A DNA stretch of 64,000 nucleotides from Terebella lapidaria (Eukaryota; Annelida; Polychaeta; Terebellida; Terebellidae), in contig OX424555.1 in the NCBI GenBank assembly GCA_949152475.1, positions 70,943,499 to 71,007,498 of the forward strand, in the 5' to 3' direction. The notes below the pieces were generated by a model. That model worked only from the letters and a program-made list of their open reading frames with translations, did no database searches and was not told the origin of the DNA. Both the position numbers and the translations under genes were made by a program. This document shows positions 53,979-63,860 of the stretch, piece after piece (position 1 is the stretch's first letter; every line of letters starts with the position of its first letter).

Positions 53979-54712
53979 TAGCTTACCGGCTAGCCAATAG
54001 GTGATCGGAACGATCGTCCGATAACTACAAGGTCACAAGTATATTCTGCATAATCATTTCCTATATGTCCGCAATTGATTCTAAAGCTGCAAAGTTACCA
54101 ACAAGTGAGATATTAGCCATTTTGTGCTTTGACCTTGAAAATAAGCTTAAAGGTCAAATTCAAGGTCACGAGAATATTCAGTATATATCATTTCCTATAT
54201 GTCCACAATTGATTCCAGGTCTCTAATCTCATTATTAAGTGAGGTATTAGGCATAATGGGACCCATTATAAAGCATAGGAGAATTTAACATGGGAATGTC
54301 CCATTTGGGCCCCGTAGAAAGCATCAAAATGGCCGCCACACGCAGACCGGCGATTCAAGAGTATTGAAACTTATACACATTATGATGATATATGAGGGGG
54401 AACATTTTGAAACTAAAATCTCAAAACTGATCAAAAGGTTTTTGAGAAAATAATTTTTGAAGTTGAAAACATGCAAAAAATGGCTGCCAAAACTGCATAA
54501 AAAAAAATATATATAAAAAAAATAAAATAAAATAAAATAAAAAAACATCTGGGGGTATTGACCCGACACATATCCGCACAAATTTATGGGCAAATTCATC
54601 AGCCCAAAAAAGAGATAAAAAATATTAACAGATGATACGGCGGACGACGACGACGGAAGACGGACGAAAAAGCACGATAATAGCTTATCGGCCTATCTGG
54701 GCCGGTAAGCTA
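53979..54712. mobile_element. ~730-bp short element with TAGCTTACCGGC ends
   Basis: TAGCTTACCGGC at 53979-53990 is complemented by GCCGGTAAGCTA at 54701-54712. The right end also forms its own hairpin (TAGCTTATCGGCC ... GGGCCGGTAAGCTA) preceded by a GACGACGACGACGG stretch at about 54640-54655. In my memory similar GACGAC-plus-hairpin tails are common in bivalve genomes. The interior has two related CAATTGATTC blocks (about 54070 and 54208) and an A-rich AAAATAAAATAAAA tract. No protein. Confidence 0.55.
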
Positions 54713-54759
54713 AAAATCGCATAATATGACATCGAATCAATAAAAACAAAAATATTTGT

Positions 54760-54870
54760 GAAAAAATTTAATTAAGTTGCTGATAATGCCTGATGGAATC
54801 CTGGTATACAGAAACGAAATTGCAGGCGTTCCCCAAGGCTCAATACTGGGACCACTATTATTCTTGATTT
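54760..54870 (+). mobile_element. LINE reverse transcriptase fragment, 5' piece
   Basis: From 54822 the DNA reads AGVPQGSILGPLLFLIF, the highly conserved RT block of CR1/Jockey/RTE-type LINEs. Upstream sequence is too decayed to extend. The reading stops where the inserted repeat begins at about 54871, and the next RT block resumes at about 55793. Confidence 0.85.
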
Positions 54871-55792
54871 TTACACTCGCCCCGATAGGGGGAGAGGGTA
54901 TTGCATTTGGGTCTGTCTGTTTGTCTGTCCTTCCGCACGCATAACATATTCTCTGATTGACTTTACATATGCAGAGAAAAAGCGGTATGGCAGTGGCTCG
55001 ATCCTCCTCAAGTTTTGTCAAAATCGAATAAAAAATAGTTGCCATGGCAACAGAAAAAGTGAAAATCACATATTTGGCTATAACTGCGGTTCTATTCAAT
55101 ATCATTTTTTCCAACTAGTTTTGCATTTTTTCTTTGGCCAATTCCCGATTGTATGATGTACGACCGATGGTCTCAAAACCAACATTCCCTAATATCATCT
55201 TTCAAGGTCGAAATTTTCGGGGTCACGATGAGTCAAGACCATGCTGTGAAGCCACCTTTCAATCCTTTTGAACTGTTTTCGTTCAGGAGAGGTGTAATAT
55301 ATATTCTTGATAATAGAAACAATATTGTGAAATTTTACGGCTAAATCAAGGTCAAGATCGAAGTTCAAAATCTAAGTAACAATAACTCTGTGTATATTTA
55401 TTATTAATTTCCCCTATTCATTTTGTATTTTTCAATGGCCCATTCCCCATCGTTTGCTATATGACTGATGGTCGTACAATCAAAATACCCCATTATCGCC
55501 AAGGTTGACAAGGTAAGGCTCATCAGCTGAAATCACCGCTAGAGAATTTGGGAGGCCAATATCAAGAATTCAGGCCGTGAATAAGGTCAAAACAGAAAAA
55601 TAGCAAGAATCATTACTTTTAATAATAATTATTTCCCCCATGATTCTTGTATTTTTCCACTGCTACATCCCTACCATTTGGTGTATGACCAATGGTCATT
55701 CGACCAAAATCTCCGACTATCGATCAGGTTGAAAATGTAAAGGTCATCAGCTTTAAATTTAGTAAATGGTATTTTCATAAATTTGTATATTT
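54871..55792 (+). repeat. ~920-bp repeat inserted in the LINE
   Basis: Starts ACACTCGCCCCGATAGGGGG and contains the perfect palindrome GTTGCCATGGCAAC (about 55040-55053). It is followed by three diverged ~220-300-bp internal repeats, each with ATTTTTC...GGCCCATTCCC...TATGACTGATGGTC-like words (about 55120, 55425 and 55640). An inverted relative lies at 58060-58812. Its interruption of the RT frame shows it arrived after the LINE. Confidence 0.75.
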
Positions 55793-56090
55793 ATAAATGG
55801 TATAACAATTGATATAGACAGTGACATACTTTTATATGCCGATGAAACATGTCTGATGAAGGCGATTACAGACCCCAAACCAGATCTGATTACAACTCAA
55901 TATTGCTCTTAAAACAAAAGGCAATCGTTTTGATTAAGGGCCACTCATTTCCAATGAACAGGAAATTCAGATAGTTCATGAACATCGTCATCTTGGACTA
56001 TTTAATTATTCACAGAAGATCCGATTTGGGAGAAATAAGAAATTCGAGAAAAGGTCATAATGAATATTTGAATATATTTGAACGATTTGT
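55793..56090 (+). mobile_element. LINE reverse transcriptase fragment, 3' piece
   Basis: Reads NGITIDIDSDILLYADETCL, the catalytic YADD block with the last Asp changed to Glu. Later, QIVHEHRHLG near 55970-56000 corresponds to the family's S-H-K-Y/H-L-G block. Taken with 54822-54870, this is one LINE split by a repeat. Stops and frame changes follow; no endonuclease or tail is recognised. Confidence 0.75.
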
Positions 56091-56289
56091 ATGACAATTC
56101 CTGGATGAGGGGAACCATTGTACATTTTGTATGTGTGAAAAAATTCTTGGAATAAATCATGTTTAAATAAAAGAATGATGATATTCTGCATATTGCTCTT
56201 TTGCTAACATGGCGAATTAATAAACATGGATAATGTGCGGTATGTGCAGACCATATTGATTTTGTCCCTATCGGAGTCGCCTAGTAACA

Positions 56290-56530
56290 AAGTGAAGCAA
56301 AGAACGTGACATTAGTGACGAGGATAGACTCCCCGCCTCCTCATCAGCACAATTTCCAAGAACTACATCATTGAATTAGTAAGTACATTCACAAGATTTA
56401 TGTGGTAATTGTGACCACAATGTCTCGACTTCATTGCTAGACGCCCCCAGAGAAATGTTATCAAAAGAATGCTCACGTGATTATGCCATGTCTGCTGCCA
56501 TTCTATCTCCGAGGAGTACGCTGCACAACA
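56290..56530 (+). repeat. Long dispersed repeat, module I fragment
   Basis: AAGAACGTGACATTAGTGAC, TGAATTAGTAAGTACATTCA, TGTGGTAATTGTGACCACAA and CACGTGATTATGCCATGTCT closely follow 50945-51130. It is the last clear piece of the long repeat in the window. Confidence 0.75.
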
Positions 56531-56597
56531 TGGTTAATATGTATTCTATATAACGAAAAATATCACATATTTATGAATATATTAGCAGAACTGCCCT

Positions 56598-56847
56598 GTT
56601 AAATTGAAACGCAGTAACTGCATGAAGCTAAAACTTGAGAAAAGCCCATTAACTTCAAGTTGGTGCCATTTTTGTTTGAATTATTGTATGAAATATATGT
56701 TAATGTCTATAAACATGTCTTTGGTGTACTTATGTACGAGATTAAACAGAATTGCATTTTCGCTTATCACGTGACCTCTGTGTCAGTTACTGCGTTTCAA
56801 TCTAACATAACATGACCTCTGTGTCAGTTACTGCGTTTCAATCTAAC
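56598..56847. mobile_element. MITE with GTTAAATTGAAACGCAG ends, copy 1
   Basis: Left end 56598-56620 and right end 56784-56806 are inverted (GTTAAATTGAAACGCAGTAA against CAGTTACTGCGTTTCAATCT). A ~41-bp piece of the right end (TGACCTCTGTGTCAGTTACT ...) is repeated to 56847. No coding; no clear target duplication. Confidence 0.75.
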
Positions 56848-56980
56848 AATAATGCGGTTTTAATTTGTAATCATGATTGCAGTAGGCCAGTAACTGTTAT
56901 TAAACTTGTTCTTAATCGGAAAATTTAATAAGAATAATACACTGTTAGTATGTTACTCTCCCTATCATTATTATCTTAAT

Positions 56981-58020
56981 AGGTTACCGACCCAAGGATC
57001 CGAAATATTAGGTTACCAGACCACAGCCCCATGAAATTAGGTTACCAACCCAAAGGTGCGATATATCACCATGGCATTGCATTTCTTCTGTATGCGGCCA
57101 TCCAACTATAGTGTTATATTTTCTTATAAGTCCAATCATCATTATTTTTTACAGATAATAGTCATCATTTATTATTTATTAGGTTACCGACCCGAAATAT
57201 TAGGTTACCGGACCACAACCCCATGAAATTAGGTTACCAACCCAAAGGCGCGATATCACCATGGCATTGCATTCGTCTGTATGCGGCCATCCAACTATAG
57301 TGTTATATTTTCTTATAAGTCCAATCATCATAATATTTTACAGATAATAGTCATCATTTATTATTTATTAGGTTACCGACCACAGGACTCGAAATATTAG
57401 GTTACCGAACCACAGCCCCATGAAATTAGTTTACCAACCCAAAGGTGCGATATCACCATGGCATTGCATTCTTCTGTATGCGGCCATCCAACTATAGTGC
57501 AATTTTTTCTCATAAGTCCAATCATCGTTATATTTTACAGATAATAGCCATCTTTTATTATTTATTAGGTTACCGACCAAAAGACCCGAAATATCAGGTT
57601 ACCGGATCACAGCCCCATATCAATGAACCAACCTAAATTATCGTGGCATTTTATCCGCTCATATGCGGCGGTCCAACTAGTTTCATATTTCTTGTGAAAT
57701 CATCATTACATTTCGCACAAAAAGATTTATCATTTATCGTTTATTATTTATTGGGTTACCGAACCAAGGTCCCAATAATTGAATTACCGGACCACAGCCC
57801 CATATTAGGTCACTGATTCAAAGGCCCGAAATTACCGTGGCATTGCATGCGTCCATCATGCGGCCATCCAACTAGTTTTATATTCTTCTTATAAGTCGAA
57901 TCATCACTATATTTTGCACAAAATAATTTTCTTATCCTTTTGTTACCATCTCATTTACCAAACATATAAGGTTACCTGACCACAACCCCATATAAGGTCA
58001 CCGACTCACCGGTCCCATAT
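56981..58020. repeat. ~195-bp tandem repeat, about 5.3 copies
   Basis: Units start with AGGTTACCGACC or a variant at 56981, 57181, 57370, 57567, 57753 and (partial) 57969. Each unit has three GGTTACC-type phrases, the CCACAGCCCCAT phrase, ATCACCATGGCATTGCATTC, and TGCGGCCATCCAACTA. The first three units are closest; later ones are more diverged, so the array decays to the right. Confidence 0.9.
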
Positions 58021-58059
58021 TTCTGTTGTGCTGATGCTGATTATTATCCGGTAGCTGTT

Positions 58060-58812
58060 CTCGGCGCTTGGGTGGTTTTTGAATTACTATTACTTGAAAT
58101 AATATGAATCAAAGGTTTCAGCTGTCATGATGACCAACACGATGATGACCGGCCTTGGGCGATGATGAGGAATGTTGACCATATGACCATCAATCTTAGA
58201 GCAAATGAAATGGAATTGACCATAGAAGAATACAAAAATAACAGGAAAATGAATCATGAATATAGGCAGAGTATTACAACTTTTCGATTTTGTTCTTTTC
58301 TCTGATCTTGACCTTGTCATTCAATTATTGAGCTTTAAAATTCCACAGTATTATTTCTATTATCAAGGCATGGCTTCTGAACAAACACGATTTTTTAAAC
58401 ACGGGCTCTACAATGTGGTCTCGAATCTCAGAACACTCAAACATCATAAAATACTGACCCCCCCCCCCCCCCAATTTTCGGCCTCGGGTGATAATGGGGA
58501 GTTTTGGTCTTAGGACCATCAGTTGTACACCATACGATAAGGAATTTGCCAAAGCAAATACAAAAATAGTTTGAAAACAATAATAACTATTGATTAAAAT
58601 CTGAGTTATAGCCAATTATGTGATTTTCACTTTTTCGGTTGCCCTGGCAACCATTTTGTGTTGATTTTGACAAAATTGAGAAAGGCCGAGCCACAGCCAT
58701 AGTGCTTAATTTCCATAACTTTCAAGTCAATCGGACCATTTGTTGTTGATAAACAGAGAGACTCAAATGCAATAACCTTTTCCCCCTATCAGGGCGAGGG
58801 TAATCAGTGGGG
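58060..58812 (-). repeat. Inverted relative of the repeat at 54871-55792
   Basis: Ends CCCCCTATCAGGGCGAGGGT, the complement of the 54871 start, with CAATAACCTTTTCC beside it. It contains GGTTGCCCTGGCAACC at the place of the GTTGCCATGGCAAC palindrome and repeated GACCAT(C/T) phrases. A C-run at about 58459-58472 is uninformative. Lying in both orientations, this family behaves as a mobile repeat. Confidence 0.65.
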
Positions 58813-59661
58813 CGGTTGAGGGAGCCACGCGTCAGCCTTTGTTTCAAATCCGGTACTGCACCCGCCTCTCGCTTCAAATTATGCGGCTTGTTTTGGTGCA
58901 AATATATTAATAACACATGTCCAATTTCTGTTGTAGACATATTTACCTAGCGTGGGCTATATTTTGGTATCGATAAGAAGCTATTTTATGCTTGTTTCCA
59001 ACTAAAAACATCATTGACAAAATATACCAAAATGGCTGTCAAACGGTTGTAACTTTTGAACGGATAGTGATAGTGACATACCGTGAATACCATTTTGCTC
59101 ATATCAAGAGATCTTTCATAGAAGTTCACATCATATTTACACTTAACTAGCACTTTAATGCCTTGGACGTTTTTCTTCTTTATAAATATTTATTAAAATA
59201 CTACTGCATGAATGAAAAACTATAGTGAAACATGACTGATCATATATACTTTTACAATAGGGCTACTGTAACAGTGTTTCTGGAAACACAATTTTCAACC
59301 TAAAATTCTGACCCCAGTAGAGATGGGGGGGGGGGGGGTTAAGCAGTTATAGGGCAATTTGTGTTTTCCGTGCGGGGTGACAAAATATACGAGATCGTAT
59401 CACTCGTGTACCTCTTTCGCATGCGTCAGTCAATATATTTGATGATAGCCGATCGGATACATTTCAAGATATTTGGTCGCTTTATACTGACATGTCCATC
59501 ATGCCAACTTATTGTTAACTTACTCTTCTTCAGCACCAGGCTAAGAATACGTTTGGCTCTTGAAAACCTTTCAAGATGGTTCTCAAGGTTGATGTAGATT
59601 CAAATTCGCGCATACGGATGCAGTAATTGCAGCCTCGTTCCCATCGTAACTGTATTGCGGT
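58813..59661. other. Intergenic, nothing recognised
   Basis: Contains a G-run at about 59323-59338. The open frame 59361-59597 (78 residues) shows no known domain. No repeat or RNA gene could be supported. Confidence 0.5.
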
Positions 59662-59882
59662 GTTAAATTGAAACGCAGTATCGTGAGTTACTGCGTTTCA
59701 ATTTCACACGGTACAGTTACTGCAAATCCTTCGTCAGTTACGGCATTTTGAGTATCCAGATGGAGCAGTTACGGACGGAATTGGTAAAAATGGTTAATTG
59801 GGGAGATAAATAATGACAAAAAAATGAGTTTAGGAAGAAAAAAAAAATTTCAAAAAATTTCAGTTACTGCGTTTCAATTTAC
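59662..59882. mobile_element. MITE with GTTAAATTGAAACGCAG ends, copy 2
   Basis: Left end GTTAAATTGAAACGCAGTAT at 59662; right end CAGTTACTGCGTTTCAATTT ending at 59882. The left end is doubled in inverted form within 45 bp. Same family as 56598-56847 but with a different interior. Confidence 0.75.
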
Positions 59883-59920
59883 TGATATTCCCAGTACTTC
59901 TCATGGTACTGGGAATATCA
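59883..59920. terminator. Perfect hairpin, 15-bp arms (function unknown)
   Basis: TGATATTCCCAGTAC (59883-59897) and GTACTGGGAATATCA (59906-59920) are exact complements around an 8-base loop, directly after the MITE. There is no T-run and no gene, so it is a structural hairpin rather than a proven terminator. Confidence 0.5.
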
Positions 59921-60470
59921 ATTGAGCTCTGTACTAATTCGAAATATGAGACAGAATGTATGAATGTAGAACCTGACCAGTCTGAAGGGCTCTTACAAAA
60001 TCTCGCCTTGGTTATCTGGTTTTGGTCATCCGGCTTGTATACTCATTGTTTTGAGTCATTGTGAATCCTCCCCCCCCCCCTCAAAAAAGGAGATTTGACC
60101 TCCCCCCCCCAAAAAAAAAAACAAAAAAAAACACACACACACAAAAACAAATCACCCACTTTTTCCTTCATAATGGGATCTGCTTTGAGTACACTCCTAT
60201 ATTGACAGCTTCCGATTGTGACGTTGAATGGGCAAAGCAACAATTTTGGTGCAAAAGATAGCAGTTTTGGTCCAACATTATGCATTCATCCGGTAAACTG
60301 TCTAGCCCTTCGCTTTAGGAGATTATTTTCGTATATTGCTATTAAGTTTATTCATTTCAACCAGGATTTCGTACATGAGTAACATCTGAAAAGTTTTAAG
60401 TTTTATTTATTTATGTGTCTCACATTATATGCCATATGGTGCCATGTTGTTATGAACTATGCCTTGATAA
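59921..60470. other. Gene-free, with low-complexity C/A tract
   Basis: 60065-60145 is a run of C tracts, A tracts and a CA microsatellite. These produce the proline- and lysine-rich open frames on both strands, which are artefacts of low complexity. Nothing else was recognised. Confidence 0.6.
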
Positions 60471-60680
60471 ATGAGCTGTTGAGCCAGAAGTCACTGCACT
60501 CCACCTGCCACTCTTCATTTCTTCATGAACAAATGCATCCATATGAATATTTGCCGGAAAATGTCCATGCTATTCGCCGAGTCATGGAGTTCCAGAAACA
60601 TAAAAAGTACATCAACTTCAACACACGCCGTTGTGCGTCATACCTCCAAATTGATAGTTTGGTTTACATGGTTTAGTTAA
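60471..60680 (+). repeat. Segment resembling 22260-22400
   Basis: TATTCGCCGAGTCATGGAGT and ACATCAACTTCAACACACGC resemble TTTCGCCATGTCATGGAGTA and ACATCCACTTCGATACATGC at 22300-22390. An 87-residue open frame (60413-60676) covers it, but the partner copy is not open in the same way. It could be a further fragment of the long repeat or, less likely, an old gene duplicate. Confidence 0.4.
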
Positions 60681-60689
60681 AACATAATT

Positions 60690-61676
60690 ATTCAATCTGG
60701 ATCGCCCAATGGCGTAAGCAATTCGAGGAGCTCTCCAGGGATAAAAAAAAGCACACACAACAAACATGCACACAGAACTGATCAATAATAGCCTACGCTT
60801 ACATTATCGGCTACCCTAACTTATTCGCTGAAACAGTACATGACATCATATGCCAGTCCGTAGCAATCAATGTCACATAAGGTATTGAACAAAGTGAATA
60901 CATAATCAACTAGCGGGCAAACCTCTCAGTCGTAAGCAAATATATTTTAACATCGTGCATTATTCGAGTATTATCGTCGGTAGTCGGGTCCATGCTGCCA
61001 TTAAATACTAGACCGATAAAGTATTGCTCGTCAAGAAGCGGAGGAATTAGGCATTCAGATTCACAGATATTGTATCTCTAATCTCAGATAGCATGAGAAG
61101 TCGTTTGGGCGAGTAATTTGGCAATTCAATCAAATAATTATGATAATAGAAAGGATCAAAGGCATCACAAGGACTATTGTGGGCCGAAGAACGGTGTATT
61201 CGATTAAGCTACACGGACTATCGAACACTAAACTCTTAAAATGCGGAGGTTCACAAAACAAAACAAAAATCGATTTGAAAGAAATGTTAATTTCGTTATG
61301 AAACGTTTTATCAATCTGTGTTGTAACTGACACAACTTCTCAAAACTTCTAAATAAATTACAGCTTACTGAAAGAAGGAGACGTTTTGGAACTGATAAAT
61401 CGAATACGTTCACGAACAGTATACTCCGAATATTTTTCACGAAGAGCCAGTTGAAAAAAAGGGTACAACAGTACAAAACAACGTTCTCTGCATGTAAATA
61501 TTCATCAGAATATAATAATTATCCGAAATAAATAAACACAGGACTGTAAAATGACGTGATAAATAAACCAGAGTGTATTTCCCCCATGGGTTTCTAAGAA
61601 GGCGTTCAAGAAGTCTCTCCAATACTAAATTAGTATCTCAGTGTAGACAGCTTTGTTCCAATTTGAGTATTGAATG
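60690..61676. other. Intergenic, nothing recognised
   Basis: AT-rich DNA; open frames on the minus strand of 60-82 residues show no known motif. It is the left flank of the miniature LTR element. Confidence 0.5.
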
Positions 61677-61703
61677 TGTTGCAGGGTTCGGAAAAATCCG
61701 CTT

Positions 61704-61777
61704 GCCCGAGAGGGGATTCGAACCCAGGACCCCACGAACAGTAGTCCAACACTCTACCAGGTGAGCTAAAGGGATAT
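61704..61777 (-). other. tRNA-like Pol III promoter in LTR (copy 1)
   Basis: On the minus strand: A box TAGCTCACCTGG (61757-61768) and B box GGTTCGAATCC (61714-61724), 32 bases apart, both close to perfect tRNA internal promoter consensus. CCTGGTAGAG and GGACTAC-like text around them is tRNA-like. The acceptor and T stems do not pair properly, so a functional tRNA is unlikely. Confidence 0.7.
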
Positions 61778-61932
61778 CCCACTAGCCAAGCTAGTAGGAA
61801 TGCTGACTACCAAATTGGGCGAACCCCGAATGGGCCCTGGCACATACTCCCCCCTCTTCGGAAATCTCGTCCCGAGATTTGGGCAAGTCCCCCATTGGGC
61901 GCCAATGTTGCAGGGTTCGGAAAAATCCGCTT

Positions 61933-62006
61933 GCCCGAGAGGGGATTCGAACCCAGGACCCCACGAACAGTAGTCCAACACTCTACCAGGTGAGCTAAAG
62001 GGATAT
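61933..62006 (-). other. tRNA-like Pol III promoter in LTR (copy 2)
   Basis: The same sequence 229 bp further on, in the other LTR: A box at 61986-61997, B box at 61943-61953. Both LTRs therefore carry the tRNA-like segment, so it belongs to the element and is not a later insertion into one LTR. Confidence 0.7.
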
Positions 62007-62073
62007 CCCACTAGCCAAGCTAGTAGGAATGCTGACTACCAAATTGGGCGAACCCCGAATGGGCCCTGGCACA

Positions 62074-62547
62074 TATGTAAGTATCAACATTTTAACACTA
62101 ACACATCCAGATTTCGACGAGGACCATAGCAAACCTAAAATATAGGGTACATTTTGGAATAAAAATAAAGCCTGACCAAACATAGTATCCAAAGGCACAT
62201 TGTGCCATCAACATAAATAGTGTGAATATATATATAAATTGACATATTTTGATCATAACATACCTTTTTCAACTCTTAAATATTGAATTATCATACCTAT
62301 TTGAAAATTTTAATATTGCAATCATTTCATTTGATGCTGTGGAATCAAGTAGAAAAAAATAACACAAAATTAAGCGTTGCCCGTTAAAATAGTACATGGT
62401 GACCGTCTATATGTCAGTGTATTCGCATCGCAGTCTCGATATATTGAAGATAGACAGAGCTGATCGAGTTTTCTAATCATTTCTCTTGTGATATTAGTTG
62501 CTGTGGTTTGGTTCAAAAAAGATTTTTTTTGACAACTGGATCCTTAA
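62074..62547. other. Intergenic, nothing recognised
   Basis: AT-rich right flank of the miniature LTR element. No gene, repeat or RNA found. Confidence 0.5.
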
Positions 62548-62949
62548 GTGACCAATTTCATACCCAGTGACGATGTGTATCTTTTTGCGATTGAACTTCG
62601 TTGTTCAAGTAATGAATTTTATGTCAGATGCACCGGACCATTTTCATACCCTTCTGGTTATATTGTTGACCTACATATTGCACTCTCGGCCACGTTGAAG
62701 CCATCAGCACAGCTCACAGCTATTGTGTATTGCAATTTATTGTACACGAATAAACAGTCCATGACCCTGGTCTGCACAAACACTACATGCATACAACAAT
62801 CAGAAAAGAAGACCACTTCAGTACTACTCACTTGTGTTCACAAGTCAACACGACTACAAAGTGACTACAAAGTAGATGACAGTTTTTTTTATCGCAAAAC
62901 GAACCTTAGCCAATGGCATTATAAGATCGTAAATACTATGCATGATTAA
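62548..62949 (+). CDS. 133-residue open frame, doubtful
   Basis: The longest non-repeat open frame in the last 20 kb. Composition is mixed with a number of Cys residues (RCSSNEFYVRCTG, VCTNTTC, LLTCVH) but there is no signal peptide at the start, no known motif and no obvious splice context. It could be an exon of an unknown gene or chance. Not recognised. Confidence 0.2.
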   Translation: MTNFIPSDDVYLFAIELRCSSNEFYVRCTGPFSYPSGYIVDLHIALSATLKPSAQLTAIVYCNLLYTNKQSMTLVCTNTTCIQQSEKKTTSVLLTCVHKSTRLQSDYKVDDSFFYRKTNLSQWHYKIVNTMHD

Positions 62950-63009
62950 GTGTTTTTTCTCTTGGTTTGAACTTTGTAGTTATTTCATACACATGATACC
63001 GTTCTTTTC

Positions 63010-63418
63010 TATAAAAGCAACATTCTACATTAAATACTGGAATTTACATTCGATCCCGCAACCACATCGCACGAATTTCCGTTCACGTTCACGTTCACTC
63101 TTGTAAGCTCTCAAGTTCGTCACACATTTTTGCTGCAGAGAGCGGTTGATTCAATAGAGTCCATCGCAACTATAACTGGTGGACGGTCGGAAGTTCAAAC
63201 GGAAATTGCACAATCGAAACTGGATTACCCGATTCTGTTGGTCCATCGTCCACGTCGCGAGGGAGCTTTACCTCAAATGGAATCACGTTTGGCCAAACAC
63301 AGCGTTCAACAGAAAAAAACCGATCGTGTGACATATTCAGACTCAGTTTTGAATTTCAAAAAATATCGTTATTTTCAATAAGAAATTCCTTATATCTCGC
63401 TTGATATTGCCTAATAAA
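63010..63418 (+). CDS. Possible small gene: TATA box, 83-residue frame, poly(A) signal
   Basis: TATAAAAG at 63010-63017, an ATG-started frame at 63130-63381 and AATAAA at 63413-63418 line up as a compact unit. The predicted peptide (MLQRAVDSIESIATITGG at its start, then a basic RPRREG segment) matches nothing I know. TTTTTGCTGCAG just before the frame would also fit a splice acceptor, so it may be an exon rather than a first exon. GTTCACGTTCACGTTCAC at about 63082-63099 is a short direct repeat in the presumed 5' UTR. Confidence 0.25.
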
Positions 63419-63529
63419 GTTAAATGTATTTTTCTGTTTAGATATACATAAACCTGTTTGTTTTAGTTTTCAGACAGACGAGGGCCATGCTCAGTAGGAG
63501 TAGCTAATAGTCCTGGTGAAAAAAATTGA

Positions 63530-63860
63530 TGTTTTTATTGATGACTTTGAACTTAATCTGGCAAATACACCGACAGCTCAATCCAAGATCATTCATACCT
63601 ACATATGTGCAAAGTGGTCCCCGGAGACAAAACTCTCAGTGCTTATATCTGTTTGATGATCATTTAAGAATTCCTATACAATGCATCACTCAGTTACCTT
63701 AAACTTGACTTATGATGACTTTGATAGCTGCAAATTGGGACAGAAATCTTGGAGTTTGCTATGGTTAATATTTTTTTTCTAAATATACGGGGAGGTATAT
63801 ACACGGTGTGGTTCAAGATGGCCCCAGTAACGGTTCCTATCCATATGCTCAATTGCTATC
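63530..63860. repeat. Diverged CAAGGTCA-type repeat units
   Basis: GATGACTTTGAACTTAATCT (about 63540) and TTAAACTTGACTTATGATGA (about 63700) are about 156 bp apart and follow the phrasing of units at 5.3-5.9 kb and 42.5-43.3 kb. Similarity is weak. Confidence 0.45.

Larger units (their letters stand above)
61677..62073 (-). mobile_element. Miniature LTR element (TRIM-type), looks whole
   Basis: Read on the minus strand. Two 168-bp LTRs (61906-62073 and 61677-61844), identical by eye, start TGTGCCAGGGCC and end CCCTGCAACA, the TG...CA rule. Between them are only 61 bp (61845-61905). This internal part opens with TTGGCGCCCAATGGGG, a tRNA-primer binding site, contains a small AAATCTC/GAGATTT hairpin, and ends with the purine tract GAAGAGGGGGGAG next to the second LTR. 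The short internal piece resembles the end of a Ty3/Gypsy coding region plus its purine tract, so a derivative of that family is likely. It has no genes and would depend on others. Identical LTRs indicate a very young insertion. A perfect flanking duplication is not seen (AATG against TATG). Confidence 0.85.

Noticed and set aside
60043-60285. Proline- or lysine-rich peptides around 60.06-60.15 kb
   Set aside because: Homopolymer C/A tracts and a CA microsatellite generate them on both strands.
61704-61777. A genuine host tRNA gene
   Set aside because: A and B boxes are good, but acceptor and T stems do not pair, and the sequence is duplicated exactly as part of the two LTRs.
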